A stretch of 64,000 bases of DNA, from assembly GCA_913064945.1 (NCBI GenBank), contig CAJYAN010000010.1, forward strand, positions 1-64,000, written 5' to 3'. Source of the stretch: an uncultured Gammaproteobacteria bacterium (lineage in GTDB: Bacteria > Pseudomonadota > Gammaproteobacteria > UBA6429 > Thiohalophilaceae). The translations under genes and the position numbers were made by a program. The stretch's first letter is position 1. Each line of letters begins with the position of its first letter. Below, piece after piece: positions 1 to 7,885 of this stretch. The notes beneath the pieces are model-generated. The model had not been told where the DNA came from. It did not search any database and was given only the letters and a program-made list of their open reading frames with translations.

Positions 1-43
1 CGATACCGCAGTAATATGAATGCTGTTTAGTGTAGAATTTCAT
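1..43 (-). CDS. IS110-family transposase, N-terminal 14 codons (runs off window)
   Basis: Reading the minus strand from base 43, the first codons give MKFYTKQHSYYCGI. I recognise this as the opening of IS110-family DEDD recombinases, where the next residues are normally D-L-H with the first catalytic Asp. A good ribosome site (AAGGAG, 9 bases upstream) precedes the ATG. Only the N-terminus is in the window, so activity cannot be judged. These enzymes act with a structured RNA encoded in the non-coding end of the element. The family includes a subgroup that inserts into integron attC sites, which fits the attC-like half site about 100 bases away. Confidence 0.72.
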   Translation of the reverse strand, partial: MKFYTKQHSYYCGI

Positions 44-119
44 TGAGCTTTCTCCTTTTGGGTTTCGTCGCCTTCCAGTTTAGTCAATAACGACTAAGCT
101 GGAGGGAGAAGGCTCAATG
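41..119. repeat. Nested inverted repeat at the IS110 element end
   Basis: Bases 41-55 (CATTGAGCTTTCTCC) match the reverse complement of 105-119 with one mismatch. Inside, 70-85 and 91-112 form a second stem (CCAGTTTAGTC against GACTAAGCTGG, one mismatch, 6-base loop). The outer arm contains the transposase start codon and part of its ribosome site. Candidate roles are the non-coding end of the element (the bridge RNA region in IS110-type elements) or a translation-control hairpin. Folding was done by eye. Confidence 0.55.
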
Positions 120-137
120 AGTATCAAAGCGCTACAC

Positions 138-190
138 TCGGACAAATTTTCCGCTACGCTCCAATTTTGCCGGTGAGCTCGGCGTTATGC
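138..190 (+). other. attC-like recombination half site (integron cassette)
   Basis: The stretch ends in GCGTTATGC, whose last seven bases (184-190) fit the attC R' core GTTRRRY. The preceding TGAGCTCGG is close to the equivalent part of classical 59-base elements. Arms at about 138-152 and 160-174 are imperfectly complementary (CGGACAAATT against AATTTTGCCG), as expected of a folded attC strand. No good RYYYAAC box is visible on the left, so the left part seems lost or replaced by the IS110 element. The cassette gene starts 46 bases downstream. Confidence 0.5.
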
Positions 191-235
191 GATAAATGGG
201 GTTGGTGAGAACCATACTGGCTGGAGAGAATATCC

Positions 236-835
236 ATGCGGAAAATTACTGTCATCGAATTTATTAGTCTTGACGGAGTGATGCAGGCTCCCGGAGGCCC
301 CGATGAAGATAAATCTGGCGGCTTCAAATACGGTGGTTGGACAGCCCCATACTTTGACGATTTTTCGGGTGAAATAATGAGGGAGCAAATGTCGCTGGAG
401 CAATCAGAATTGCTCCTTGGCCGACACACCTACGATATTTTTGCAGGATACTGGCCGCACAACGCTGATGGCTGGCCGGGGATCAATAACGTCAAAAAAT
501 ACGTGGTGTCACGCAACTCAGAATTCAATCTGAGCTGGGAAAATTCCGAACTGATTACTGGCGACATCGTCGAAAAAGTGAAGGCGCTGAAGAAAAGTGG
601 TCCAGATCTCCGCGTTTGGGGAAGTGGCAATCTGACCCAAACGCTTCTGAAGCATGACCTGGTGGACGAACTGTGGTTAAAGATATTCCCAGTAACGCTC
701 GGCTCTGGAAAGCGTCTTTTTGCTGAAGGCGCAATACCAGCTGCTTTCAATCTAGTTGATAGCATGGTTTCTCCTCTAGGTGTCATTGTGGCCAACTTCG
801 AACGGGTAGGTGAAGTTAAGACAGGTTCATTTTGA
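236..835 (+). CDS. Dihydrofolate reductase-family protein (RibD C-terminal-like)
   Basis: The 199-residue protein starts MRKITVIEFISLDGVMQAPG and has the pattern of the RibD-C/dihydrofolate-reductase fold: an N-terminal strand, a GRHTYDIF motif near residue 62, and GSGNLTQTLL followed by LVDELWLKIFPVTLGSGKR in the C-terminal half. Such proteins bind NADPH and reduce pterin-like or other small substrates, but the substrate here is unknown and trimethoprim resistance should not be assumed. It has a good ribosome site (GGAGAGA). It lies just after an attC-like site, and this family is a common gene-cassette cargo. I see no second attC after its stop. Confidence 0.8.
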   Translation: MRKITVIEFISLDGVMQAPGGPDEDKSGGFKYGGWTAPYFDDFSGEIMREQMSLEQSELLLGRHTYDIFAGYWPHNADGWPGINNVKKYVVSRNSEFNLSWENSELITGDIVEKVKALKKSGPDLRVWGSGNLTQTLLKHDLVDELWLKIFPVTLGSGKRLFAEGAIPAAFNLVDSMVSPLGVIVANFERVGEVKTGSF

Positions 836-880
836 GTTAAGGGGTCTAGTTTTATTAAGTAAATGTACTATGTTGATGTT

Positions 881-964
881 ATGGCTCGATCACTCCGAAT
901 CGAATATCTAGGTGCCTGGTACTATGTCATGAACCGTGGTGTAGCGCGCACGAATATTTGGGGC
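881..964 (+). pseudogene. RAYT transposase N-terminal fragment
   Basis: From the ATG at 881 the frame reads MARSLRIEYLGAWYYVMNRG, the typical N-terminus of REP-associated tyrosine transposases of the MARPLRIE type. Similarity stops after about 28 residues, where a poly-purine run and the terminal repeat of the neighbouring element begin. The frame then runs on without family similarity to a stop at 1037-1039. It lacks the HUH motif and the catalytic tyrosine. It is therefore a relic, apparently cut at the left end of the next RAYT unit and of a different subfamily from it. Confidence 0.68.
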
Positions 965-985
965 CAAGGAAAAAAGGGGGGAAAT

Positions 986-999
986 GGACGCTACCCTTT
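986..999 (+). repeat. Left terminal inverted repeat of RAYT unit
   Basis: GGACGCTACCCTTT here is the exact reverse complement of 1787-1800. Both copies lie next to an A/G-rich AAAAGGGG-type stretch on the outer side. The pair brackets the RAYT gene at 1113-1787 and probably marks the mobile unit or its REP-like substrate. Confidence 0.7.
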
Positions 1000-1112
1000 A
1001 AATTATATAGTTATCACACCACCAAGTAATTTACTTTAGCCTCTTGTATTTGCAGCAATTCAATCAATCAGTAAAATCATTGACACTATCAAACTCAGCA
1101 TAAGGATTTGCC

Positions 1113-1787
1113 ATGCCAAGATTAGCAAGGACAGTTTACGCCGAAGTACCCCACCATATCACGCACAGAGGTAATCGTCGGGAAGACGTTTTCTTTGATG
1201 AGGAGGATTATCAAACCTATCTTGAATGGCTACATTACTACAGCAAACAACACCAACTGGAGATACTCGCTTACTGCCTGATGACCAACCATGTACATCT
1301 TGTCGCCGTTCCTGGTACTGAGATTAGTTTGCAACAGGTGCTCAAGCCCCTTCATATGCGTTATGCGCGACGCATTAACCGACGTAATAGGTGGGAAGGG
1401 GCACTTCTGGCAAGGTCGTTACTTTTCATCTCCAATGATCAAGGTTATATGTGGTCTGCTATACGTTATGTTGAACGCAACCCTGTGCGAGCGCGCATGG
1501 TACGCAAAGCAGAACGTTATCCCTGGTCGAGAGCGTCTGGGCACTGCGGATTGACAGATGATAGCCTATTGACAACACTTGCCAAATGGAAAAATATGAC
1601 CGATCAGGTGGATAACGGGTTCGCATGGTTGGCTGGGGGCGATGAAGACAACGAGCTTAGTCTATTAAGACGTAACATTGAAAAGGGACTGCCGTGTGGC
1701 TCAGATCGATTTATCAACAAACTAGAAAAATTAGCTGGACGTTCATTGCACTTTAAGGCGCAGGGCAGGCCGAAACATGAGGAATAA
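1113..1787 (+). CDS. REP-associated tyrosine transposase (RAYT), with compensated frameshift
   Basis: The 224-residue protein belongs to the Y1 (HUH) transposase superfamily. The metal-binding HVH is in MTNHVHLV near residue 55, and the likely catalytic tyrosine is in AIRYVERNPVRA. RAYTs process REP-type hairpins as single-stranded DNA. Residues 97-108 read ALLARSLLFISN, where the family consensus is HFWQGRYFSSPM. That consensus is present in the neighbouring frame of the same DNA, so a +1 near the GGGG run (1398-1401) and a -1 near 1435-1440 have cancelled. The start is supported by AGGA 8 bases upstream. The stop codon overlaps the right terminal repeat. Confidence 0.8.
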   Translation: MPRLARTVYAEVPHHITHRGNRREDVFFDEEDYQTYLEWLHYYSKQHQLEILAYCLMTNHVHLVAVPGTEISLQQVLKPLHMRYARRINRRNRWEGALLARSLLFISNDQGYMWSAIRYVERNPVRARMVRKAERYPWSRASGHCGLTDDSLLTTLAKWKNMTDQVDNGFAWLAGGDEDNELSLLRRNIEKGLPCGSDRFINKLEKLAGRSLHFKAQGRPKHEE

Positions 1788-1800
1788 AAGGGTAGCGTCC
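1787..1800 (+). repeat. Right terminal inverted repeat of RAYT unit
   Basis: AAAGGGTAGCGTCC, the perfect inverse of 986-999, begins in the last base of the RAYT stop codon and is followed by CCTTTT. The unit thus ends about 20 bases before the stop codon of the aryl-polyene ketoreductase. Confidence 0.7.
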
Positions 1801-1820
1801 CCTTTTACTCTTAACCTGCC

Positions 1821-2540
1821 TTACGCCATGGCCCCGTTAATTCCAATCACCTGGCCTGAGATATACGCCGCCTCGTCCGAGGCGAGAAACGCCACCAGCG
1901 CAGCGACCTCTTCCGGCTGACCGGCGCGCTGCATCGGGACGATTTTTTTGATAGTCGCCTTGTCAAACACCTCGCTGGTCATTTCGCCGCTGATAATACC
2001 CGGCGCCACGGCGTTGACCGTGATACCGCGCGAGGCCATTTCATTGGCCAGTGATTTGCTCGCACCAATCAAACCTGCCTTGGCGGCGGCATAGTTGGCC
2101 TGTCCACGATTACCCATAACCCCGGCGATGGACGACAGGTTAATGATGCGACCCCAGCGAGTCTGCATCATCGGTAATAACAGGGGTTGCGTGACATTAA
2201 AGAAACCATTCAGGTTGACGTCGATCACCTCACGCCACTGCGCCTGGCTCATGCCGGCCATGATGGCATCGTCATGTATTCCGGCGTTGTTCACCAGCAC
2301 CTGTATGGTGCCGGCCGCTAATATTGCGTCGATCGCGGATAGTGTTGCAGCACTATCGGTAATATCAAAACAGACAGACTCGGCACTTCCACTGCTTGCC
2401 TTTATCTCTGCCACCACGGCCTCAGACTTTACGATATTCCGATTGGCGTGCACGATGACATGCAAGCCCGCCGCTGCCAGACGTCGACAGATGGCGCTAC
2501 CAATATCACCGCTACCACCGGTAACCAGCGCTCGTTTCAT
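1821..2540 (-). CDS. 3-oxoacyl-ACP reductase (FabG/ApeQ-like ketoreductase)
   Basis: This short-chain dehydrogenase of 239 residues reduces the 3-keto group on an ACP-bound chain with NADPH. It has the N-terminal TGGSGDIG cofactor motif, NNAG, and the catalytic Ser-Tyr-Lys set (LSSIAGV, then YAAAK). An upstream in-frame ATG at 2555 directly abuts the dehydratase stop codon. The ATG at 2540 is preferred because GGAAAG lies 7 bases before it and family members start MKRALVTGG. It is the last gene of the aryl-polyene-type operon, matching ApeQ. It lies beside the mobile patch, where a further ketosynthase (ApeR) would be expected in complete clusters. Confidence 0.9.
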   Translation of the reverse strand: MKRALVTGGSGDIGSAICRRLAAAGLHVIVHANRNIVKSEAVVAEIKASSGSAESVCFDITDSAATLSAIDAILAAGTIQVLVNNAGIHDDAIMAGMSQAQWREVIDVNLNGFFNVTQPLLLPMMQTRWGRIINLSSIAGVMGNRGQANYAAAKAGLIGASKSLANEMASRGITVNAVAPGIISGEMTSEVFDKATIKKIVPMQRAGQPEEVAALVAFLASDEAAYISGQVIGINGAMA

Positions 2541-2555
2541 GTTTGTGCTTTCCAT

Positions 2556-2990
2556 TTAGAGATTTGATACCACGGTTGCCCTGCCCGAGACCAGCATATC
2601 GTCGTTCGCCCTGACACTGAACTCATAAATCATGTTGCCCTGTTGTGCCATGATCTTTTTTGCCTCGACCTTCAATGCTGCCGATATGTTATCGACCAGC
2701 CTGTCTTTCACTCTGACATCACGTAACGCCGCCAGGTAACCCTCGTTTATCTGCTCCCCTTTACTGCTCGCGATCAAGCCCCCGTGTACGGCCATCGCCT
2801 GGGCACCGTACTCCACCAGGGCGATAGCACGCAGGCCCTCCTGGTTACGCAGGGGATTGTCGAGGTCGTGGTGGGTATTACTCAGACACTGGATCTGCTC
2901 ATCATCCCACGCGAGTACCTCGTCTAACAGACACATGCTTCCGGAATGCGGGATTAACTCGCAGAGCCGTGGCTTATCAATTAATGCCAT
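2556..2990 (-). CDS. ApeP-like 3-hydroxyacyl-ACP dehydratase (hotdog fold)
   Basis: The 144-residue single hotdog-domain protein carries the family motif around residues 12-25 (LIPHSGSMCLLDEV), with the His that serves in FabZ-like dehydratases. In aryl-polyene systems two such dehydratases (ApeI and ApeP types) remove water from ACP-bound 3-hydroxyacyl chains to build the conjugated polyene. Its start overlaps the end of the chain-length-factor gene by 10 bases, and its stop abuts the ketoreductase, indicating translational coupling. Function is assigned from motif and context. Confidence 0.82.
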   Translation of the reverse strand: MALIDKPRLCELIPHSGSMCLLDEVLAWDDEQIQCLSNTHHDLDNPLRNQEGLRAIALVEYGAQAMAVHGGLIASSKGEQINEGYLAALRDVRVKDRLVDNISAALKVEAKKIMAQQGNMIYEFSVRANDDMLVSGRATVVSNL

Positions 2991-3772
2991 ACCTGCACCG
3001 TAATGCTCTGTTGATCAAGATAGGGCAGCACCACACTGGCTGACTCTGTGGCCACTATCGCTTCTATCAACGGCAGGCTGGTCGCAATCGGATTGCCTCG
3101 CCGCAGCTGTTCCAGCGAGCGGTTTTGACACGTGCTTAACGGCACCGGCTGATGATTGACGCCCAGCTCGATGCCCGCCAGGCTGTGGCCCGTCGGCTGG
3201 CGGGCAAGCAGCATGGCGGTTGCAAACGGATAATCAATATGGTGTGCCGCCTGCAACAGCGGCGGTGCCGGAAGATCATACGCAAGCAGCAGGACCGGCT
3301 CGCCCTCCAGCATCACCTGACTGACGGCCTCGAGCAGGCCGGTCGCAAAACTGGCATCGCCAGCGGACAGGCTGACCGACGGTTGTTGCGAGCGCGCCGC
3401 GATGGCCCAGTAACCGGCGGCGGCGTTATGTACGGAATTATGAAACTGGGTCGGTGAGACAGGTCTGTCCTCCTGCAAAAGGGCGCGACAAATCTTGTCG
3501 GTGATCTCCAGATCGCCCTCGGACGAGGCAAACACTGTGGCGAGATGGCTGGCCGCATCGCTCTCTGGTAGCGCGTCCTGTCCGACCATCAGGGCCAGCC
3601 TGATCAACGCCGTGGTACGCCGTCGTTCATTGGCCGGTAACATCCCCGGCACGAGTTTATCCATGGCCTCAGGCTGCCAGTCGCCCTTGCCTTGCAGGAT
3701 AGGTATGGCCTGCGCCAGTCCCATCAGGCCCGGTGCTAAGATTGACAGGCTATTTATATAGACCCTGGTCAT
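2981..3772 (-). CDS. Ketosynthase-like chain-length factor (ApeC-like)
   Basis: At 263 residues it is shorter than a full ketosynthase and resembles the beta-ketoacyl synthase-like family (Ketoacyl-synt_2) that partners the active ketosynthase in aryl-polyene synthesis. The segment HNSVHNAAAGYW is family-typical. The nucleophile-elbow equivalent reads SLSAGDASFATG with no cysteine, so it should not condense by itself and probably shapes chain length in a heterodimer. ATG and the upstream ketosynthase stop overlap (ATGA), suggesting equimolar synthesis. Confidence 0.8.
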   Translation of the reverse strand: MTRVYINSLSILAPGLMGLAQAIPILQGKGDWQPEAMDKLVPGMLPANERRRTTALIRLALMVGQDALPESDAASHLATVFASSEGDLEITDKICRALLQEDRPVSPTQFHNSVHNAAAGYWAIAARSQQPSVSLSAGDASFATGLLEAVSQVMLEGEPVLLLAYDLPAPPLLQAAHHIDYPFATAMLLARQPTGHSLAGIELGVNHQPVPLSTCQNRSLEQLRRGNPIATSLPLIEAIVATESASVVLPYLDQQSITVQVWH

Positions 3773-4959
3773 TCGCGGCCCACAATCACACTGCAGTTGG
3801 TGCCACCAAAACCAAATGAATTCGACATGGCATAACGAATTGACTGCCGTTGATTCTCGGTCAGGACCTCGGTCTTAAGGGCCGGGTCGTGTTGTTGTAA
3901 ATTCAGGTTTGCCGGTAACAGGCCGGACTCCAGCGCCAGGCAGCAAAACAGGATTTCGGTAATTCCGGCCGCGCCGAGGGTATGCCCGGTAAAACCCTTG
4001 GTCGAACTACATGCCACCGGTGCGTTGAACACCTGGGAAAGAGCGGCATCCTCGGCGCTGTCATTGGATGGCGTCGCCGTGCCATGCAGATTTATATAAC
4101 CGATTTGCTGCGCGTCCAGACCGGCCCTCGACAACGCCTGCTGCATGGCCAGCACGGCACCGTCACCCTGCGGGTGAGGGGTCGACATATGATAGGCATC
4201 ACTACTCTCGCCATAGCCGAGCAAGCGATAACCGACCGTACCGTTGCTGTCTTTTTCCAGCAGGGCATAACCTGCCGCCTCACCAATGTTAATCCCCTGT
4301 CGCATGGCATCCCAGGGACGACAGGGCTCGGCAGCGACCAGCTGCAGGGAGTGAAAACCGTACAAAGTCGTCAGACAGAGACTATCGACACCACCAACAA
4401 CGGCGGCATCACAATAACCAGCCAGGATATGTCGATGCGCTGTGGCGAAGACCTTGGCGCTGGAGGAACAGGCCGTAGAGATCGTCAGGCCCACACCATT
4501 CAGGCCGAGTGAGGCCTGGGTATAGGCCAGTACCGAGGCAATATTATGCGTATGCAACATATCAAAGTCCGACGGCAGGCTGTCGATGGTCGCGTCCATG
4601 CGTCGGTAGGCCTTTTCGGTCTCCTCGATGCCGGAGGTACTGGTACCCATAAACACGCCAATGCGACTGGCGCCATACTTTTGTTTTGCTACTTCCACCG
4701 CCGCGCGAAAACCATCGTTATCGAGGCCCAACTTTGCCAGGCGATTATTACGACAATTAAACCGGTCCAGCCCCGGCTCCAGCGGATACGAAGCGGCTGC
4801 CTCGACGTCACCTGTCCAGGTAGCAAACTCCAGCCCCGGATAAGTCGCCGGGCGCAGCCCCGACTGGTCACGACAAATCTTTTGCCATACCTCGGCCTTG
4901 CCTTGGCCAAGGGCGTTGACCAGGCTGGTGGCGGTTATTTTTAAAGCAGGCATGGGCAT
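3769..4959 (-). CDS. Beta-ketoacyl-ACP synthase (aryl-polyene-type)
   Basis: The 396-residue thiolase-fold condensing enzyme has the complete Cys-His-His set: Cys about 164 in STACSSS, His about 292 in LHGTATPSND and His about 326 in GFTGHTLGAAG. It adds two-carbon units from malonyl-ACP to the growing chain. It is most like the ApeO-type partner of the cysteine-less factor encoded immediately downstream with an ATGA overlap. Start choice is uncertain, since ATGs at 4959 and 4953 are equally possible and neither has a strong ribosome site. Confidence 0.87.
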   Translation of the reverse strand: MPMPALKITATSLVNALGQGKAEVWQKICRDQSGLRPATYPGLEFATWTGDVEAAASYPLEPGLDRFNCRNNRLAKLGLDNDGFRAAVEVAKQKYGASRIGVFMGTSTSGIEETEKAYRRMDATIDSLPSDFDMLHTHNIASVLAYTQASLGLNGVGLTISTACSSSAKVFATAHRHILAGYCDAAVVGGVDSLCLTTLYGFHSLQLVAAEPCRPWDAMRQGINIGEAAGYALLEKDSNGTVGYRLLGYGESSDAYHMSTPHPQGDGAVLAMQQALSRAGLDAQQIGYINLHGTATPSNDSAEDAALSQVFNAPVACSSTKGFTGHTLGAAGITEILFCCLALESGLLPANLNLQQHDPALKTEVLTENQRQSIRYAMSNSFGFGGTNCSVIVGRE

Positions 4960-4968
4960 CGGTTTTAT

Positions 4969-7320
4969 TTACATCGCCGTTTTATCTTGTTGTCCTGATT
5001 CAGATTCGTTCTCGGGCTCGGCCAGTAACTGTGATAGTACATAGCAACACAACACACCTATCGAGACGGTCTGCCCCATCGCCGCGAGTACCGGAATCCC
5101 GGCAAAGGCCAGCACGCCGAAGGCGGCCAGGGTCGACGCAGCGCTCATCATAACACCATGTGTACGCATGTTCAGATCCTGCTCACTGCCAAGAGGGCGA
5201 TTGAAAAACAGACTATAGTCGAGCCCCATGCCAACCACCAGAAGCAGTGACAGTATGTGAAATAACGTTAATTCTGTACCCATCAGCACCTGCAGACTAA
5301 TGGTCAGCAAAACGGCGAGTACAATCGGTAATACCACACGCCACATTTTTCTACTGGAACGCATCATCACTCCGACCACTACCGCAATAAAGACGATGCC
5401 AATCATTAGGCGAGCCAGCGCCGTTTGCTGGTAGGTCAGCATCAGCTCACTACTGGCGCTACGCATATTCAAATACTGCGCGGCTAACGCCGGCCGGTCG
5501 TTCAGCCACGCTTGAAAACGTTGTTGATCTGCGATGCCTGAGACACGCAGTACCGACATCCACTGCCCATGGCGCACAAACATCGCCTGTTTCACAACGG
5601 CGGCCAGGGGTGTTTGCTGCATGCCCTGCCAGGTCAACGGCCTGAGTGTTTTGCTGTGTTCAACGTCGCGGACAAAATCCTCAAAGGCCGTCTTTTTAAA
5701 TGGTAGCCCACGCATAGCCTCACTCAAGGCCGTCATCAGCCTGGCGTGATCCGGTAATTGCTGCTGCCGAAGTCGTTGTGTTTTCTGGCTCGGCAGGACA
5801 TCGCTCACGGCAAAGACATGTTTAACCAAACCCTCTGCCTGTGCCGACGCCAATACGGGCCTTAAGGCCTCGACTTTTTCCAGCACAGCCTCAGCGCTGG
5901 TGGCGGTGACAAAAAACGCATGGTCCATGCCCGGCACCGCCATCTGGGCCCGCAGATGCTGATCAAGCTGGCGTGCCGCCTCCGGCACCGGACTGAGGCT
6001 GGCGATATCCCGCGACCATAGCTGACTCGAATTCGTCACCAGAATTATCATGGGCAGGACTGTCCCGACAGCAATCAGGACGTATTTCAACCTGGCAGAA
6101 AACCGCAGGCTGCCAATCCTGATGGCCGCGTGGCGAAGACCGCCATCACCATGGCGTAACCAGGAGGGCACAATCCAGCGTGTCACCAGCAGGGCCGTCG
6201 TCAAACCGGTTATGGCAAATACCGCCAGCTGCGACAGACCGGCAAAACCCGTCCCCAGGAGCGCCACATAGGAGAAGGCGGTGGTGATCACACTCAAGCG
6301 CAGGGTCGGCCAAATCGAAAGCAGTGTCTGCCGCGGTGCCTCACACTGGTTAAGATGACTAAACAGATGCAACGGCATATCCAGGCAGACGCCGAGCAGG
6401 GTAATCCCGAAGGCAATTACGATACCGTGTACCTCGCCGAACAATATATTGGTCACCACCAACGCCGCTAGAATCGCCGAGGCCAGCGGCAGGCTGGCGA
6501 CAACAATAAATTTTAGCGAACGATAGGCCCAGATAAACAGTAGCAACATCAAGCCACCCGAAATCACGCTGAGATAACGCATACTCGACTGGATTGCCGC
6601 GCGTGTCGCCACCGCCATCGTCGCCGGTCCACTAATCTCGAGCCTGGCAGTACGGCCATCGGGCAAAGCCCGCAGGCGACTCTTCAACAGACTGATCGCC
6701 CTGTCCTGTTGGTCCAGATCAAAACCCCGTCCCGCCAGCGACACCAGCATCATCGCCCCCTGCTGTGTCCTGTCAAACCACACACCAAGATGGCGTGGCG
6801 GCTGTCCCTGCCGGTTCAACCTCGATAAATAATGTATAAAGTGATTTTGCGGATCCGACGTCAGCGTCTGCTGTAACACCAGGCCCATCCCGCTACTTAG
6901 ATCGGTTACTCTGTTTTTCAGTGCCGTACGCAGTTCCGGTGCTGAAAATCCCTGCGTCGTCATTAACAGATACCGATAGGCATACAGCTGGCGAAATTCA
7001 TTAGGCTGAAATTCCGCTTCACCGTTTTGTACGCTGGTAAACAAGTTGCTCTTTAACAGTGTCGATTTTAATTCCCGGCTCAGGTTTGCCGAAGTGACAT
7101 CATCTTTGCCCTGGATACGAATCATTAAGTAACGCGAGGCGGCGCCCTGCTGTATTTCACTCAATAAAATATTCAGCTGAGCATGCCGGGAGGTCTGCGG
7201 CATAAACTGACTTATATCCGAAACAACCTTACCTTGTGTATAAAAGTAGACGGCCCCCGCCAGGAGACAGGCCAACCAGATCAGATGGGTGATGAAATTG
7301 TTATTTGTTCTCGTGTTCAT
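4969..7320 (-). CDS. MMPL/RND-family lipid exporter (ApeN-like)
   Basis: This large inner-membrane protein of about 783 residues has two repeated halves. Each has an N-terminal transmembrane helix, a periplasmic domain and a bundle of helices, as in MMPL proteins. Charged and Gly motifs within the helices (for example GVCLDMPLHLFSH and GMGLDYSLFFNR) correspond to the proton-relay Asp region. In aryl-polyene loci this protein with the LolA-like partner is thought to move the polyene lipid to the outer membrane. The start is ambiguous: a GTG at 7344 or the ATG at 7320 inside the end of the LolA-like gene. The latter is used here. Confidence 0.85.
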   Translation of the reverse strand: MNTRTNNNFITHLIWLACLLAGAVYFYTQGKVVSDISQFMPQTSRHAQLNILLSEIQQGAASRYLMIRIQGKDDVTSANLSRELKSTLLKSNLFTSVQNGEAEFQPNEFRQLYAYRYLLMTTQGFSAPELRTALKNRVTDLSSGMGLVLQQTLTSDPQNHFIHYLSRLNRQGQPPRHLGVWFDRTQQGAMMLVSLAGRGFDLDQQDRAISLLKSRLRALPDGRTARLEISGPATMAVATRAAIQSSMRYLSVISGGLMLLLFIWAYRSLKFIVVASLPLASAILAALVVTNILFGEVHGIVIAFGITLLGVCLDMPLHLFSHLNQCEAPRQTLLSIWPTLRLSVITTAFSYVALLGTGFAGLSQLAVFAITGLTTALLVTRWIVPSWLRHGDGGLRHAAIRIGSLRFSARLKYVLIAVGTVLPMIILVTNSSQLWSRDIASLSPVPEAARQLDQHLRAQMAVPGMDHAFFVTATSAEAVLEKVEALRPVLASAQAEGLVKHVFAVSDVLPSQKTQRLRQQQLPDHARLMTALSEAMRGLPFKKTAFEDFVRDVEHSKTLRPLTWQGMQQTPLAAVVKQAMFVRHGQWMSVLRVSGIADQQRFQAWLNDRPALAAQYLNMRSASSELMLTYQQTALARLMIGIVFIAVVVGVMMRSSRKMWRVVLPIVLAVLLTISLQVLMGTELTLFHILSLLLVVGMGLDYSLFFNRPLGSEQDLNMRTHGVMMSAASTLAAFGVLAFAGIPVLAAMGQTVSIGVLCCYVLSQLLAEPENESESGQQDKTAM

Positions 7321-7885
7321 AGAGACGGGTTTTAGAAAAATCACCGTTTACATCTGTGACGAGAAACTCACTTATTTTGTCTTGCTTACCAAGCACCTTG
7401 ATTGAGCTGATCTGTGCCTTGAGCTTTTCATTCAGTGGTATGAGTTGTAATGACCAATTCTGCCCCTGAGTCTGATATTCAGCAGTGAAGGTTTTTTTCA
7501 GGTAATTCAGATTGCCAAAGACAACAGCGCGCAGCGTGTTAATCGTAACCGACAGGGCAGGTACCCGATCAAGCGATATTTCCTTTTGTATAACACCGTG
7601 ACGAGACTGGATAAGACGATTGCCCGTGATCACCTGCGTCATCGGCTCCGGTGAGACAATGATCTTTTCCAGCCGATCCGGTAGTACGGCCTTGAGTCGA
7701 CCCTGTGTTGTCAGAGCCGAGTTGAGATACGAGGCGTGCCGCTCTTCAATAAAAAAGGCCTCGCGGTTATCTCTGTGTGCCAGGCTGGCCATGAGTATCG
7801 CCAGTGTATCCTGCGCCGCCGGAGAAACCGGCGCCAAACATACAAGCATAAGCATAGAACTTAGTAATCGATTAAGGTTTTTCAT
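7301..7885 (-). CDS. LolA-like outer membrane lipid carrier (ApeM-like)
   Basis: The protein of about 194 residues begins MKNLNRLLSSMLMLVCLAPVSPAA, a clear signal peptide with a predicted cut near residue 24, so it is periplasmic. The rest matches the LolA-like carrier family of aryl-polyene operons. By family it should shuttle a lipid across the periplasm, here presumably the polyene rather than lipoproteins. It overlaps both neighbours: its ATG lies within the last codons of the acyltransferase, and its end overlaps the exporter start. Confidence 0.78.
   Translation of the reverse strand: MKNLNRLLSSMLMLVCLAPVSPAAQDTLAILMASLAHRDNREAFFIEERHASYLNSALTTQGRLKAVLPDRLEKIIVSPEPMTQVITGNRLIQSRHGVIQKEISLDRVPALSVTINTLRAVVFGNLNYLKKTFTAEYQTQGQNWSLQLIPLNEKLKAQISSIKVLGKQDKISEFLVTDVNGDFSKTRLYEHENK

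Noticed and set aside
836-885. Second attC after the dihydrofolate reductase-like cassette gene
   Set aside because: GTTATGG at 878-884 is near the core motif, but there is no folded arm structure and it overlaps the start of the RAYT relic.
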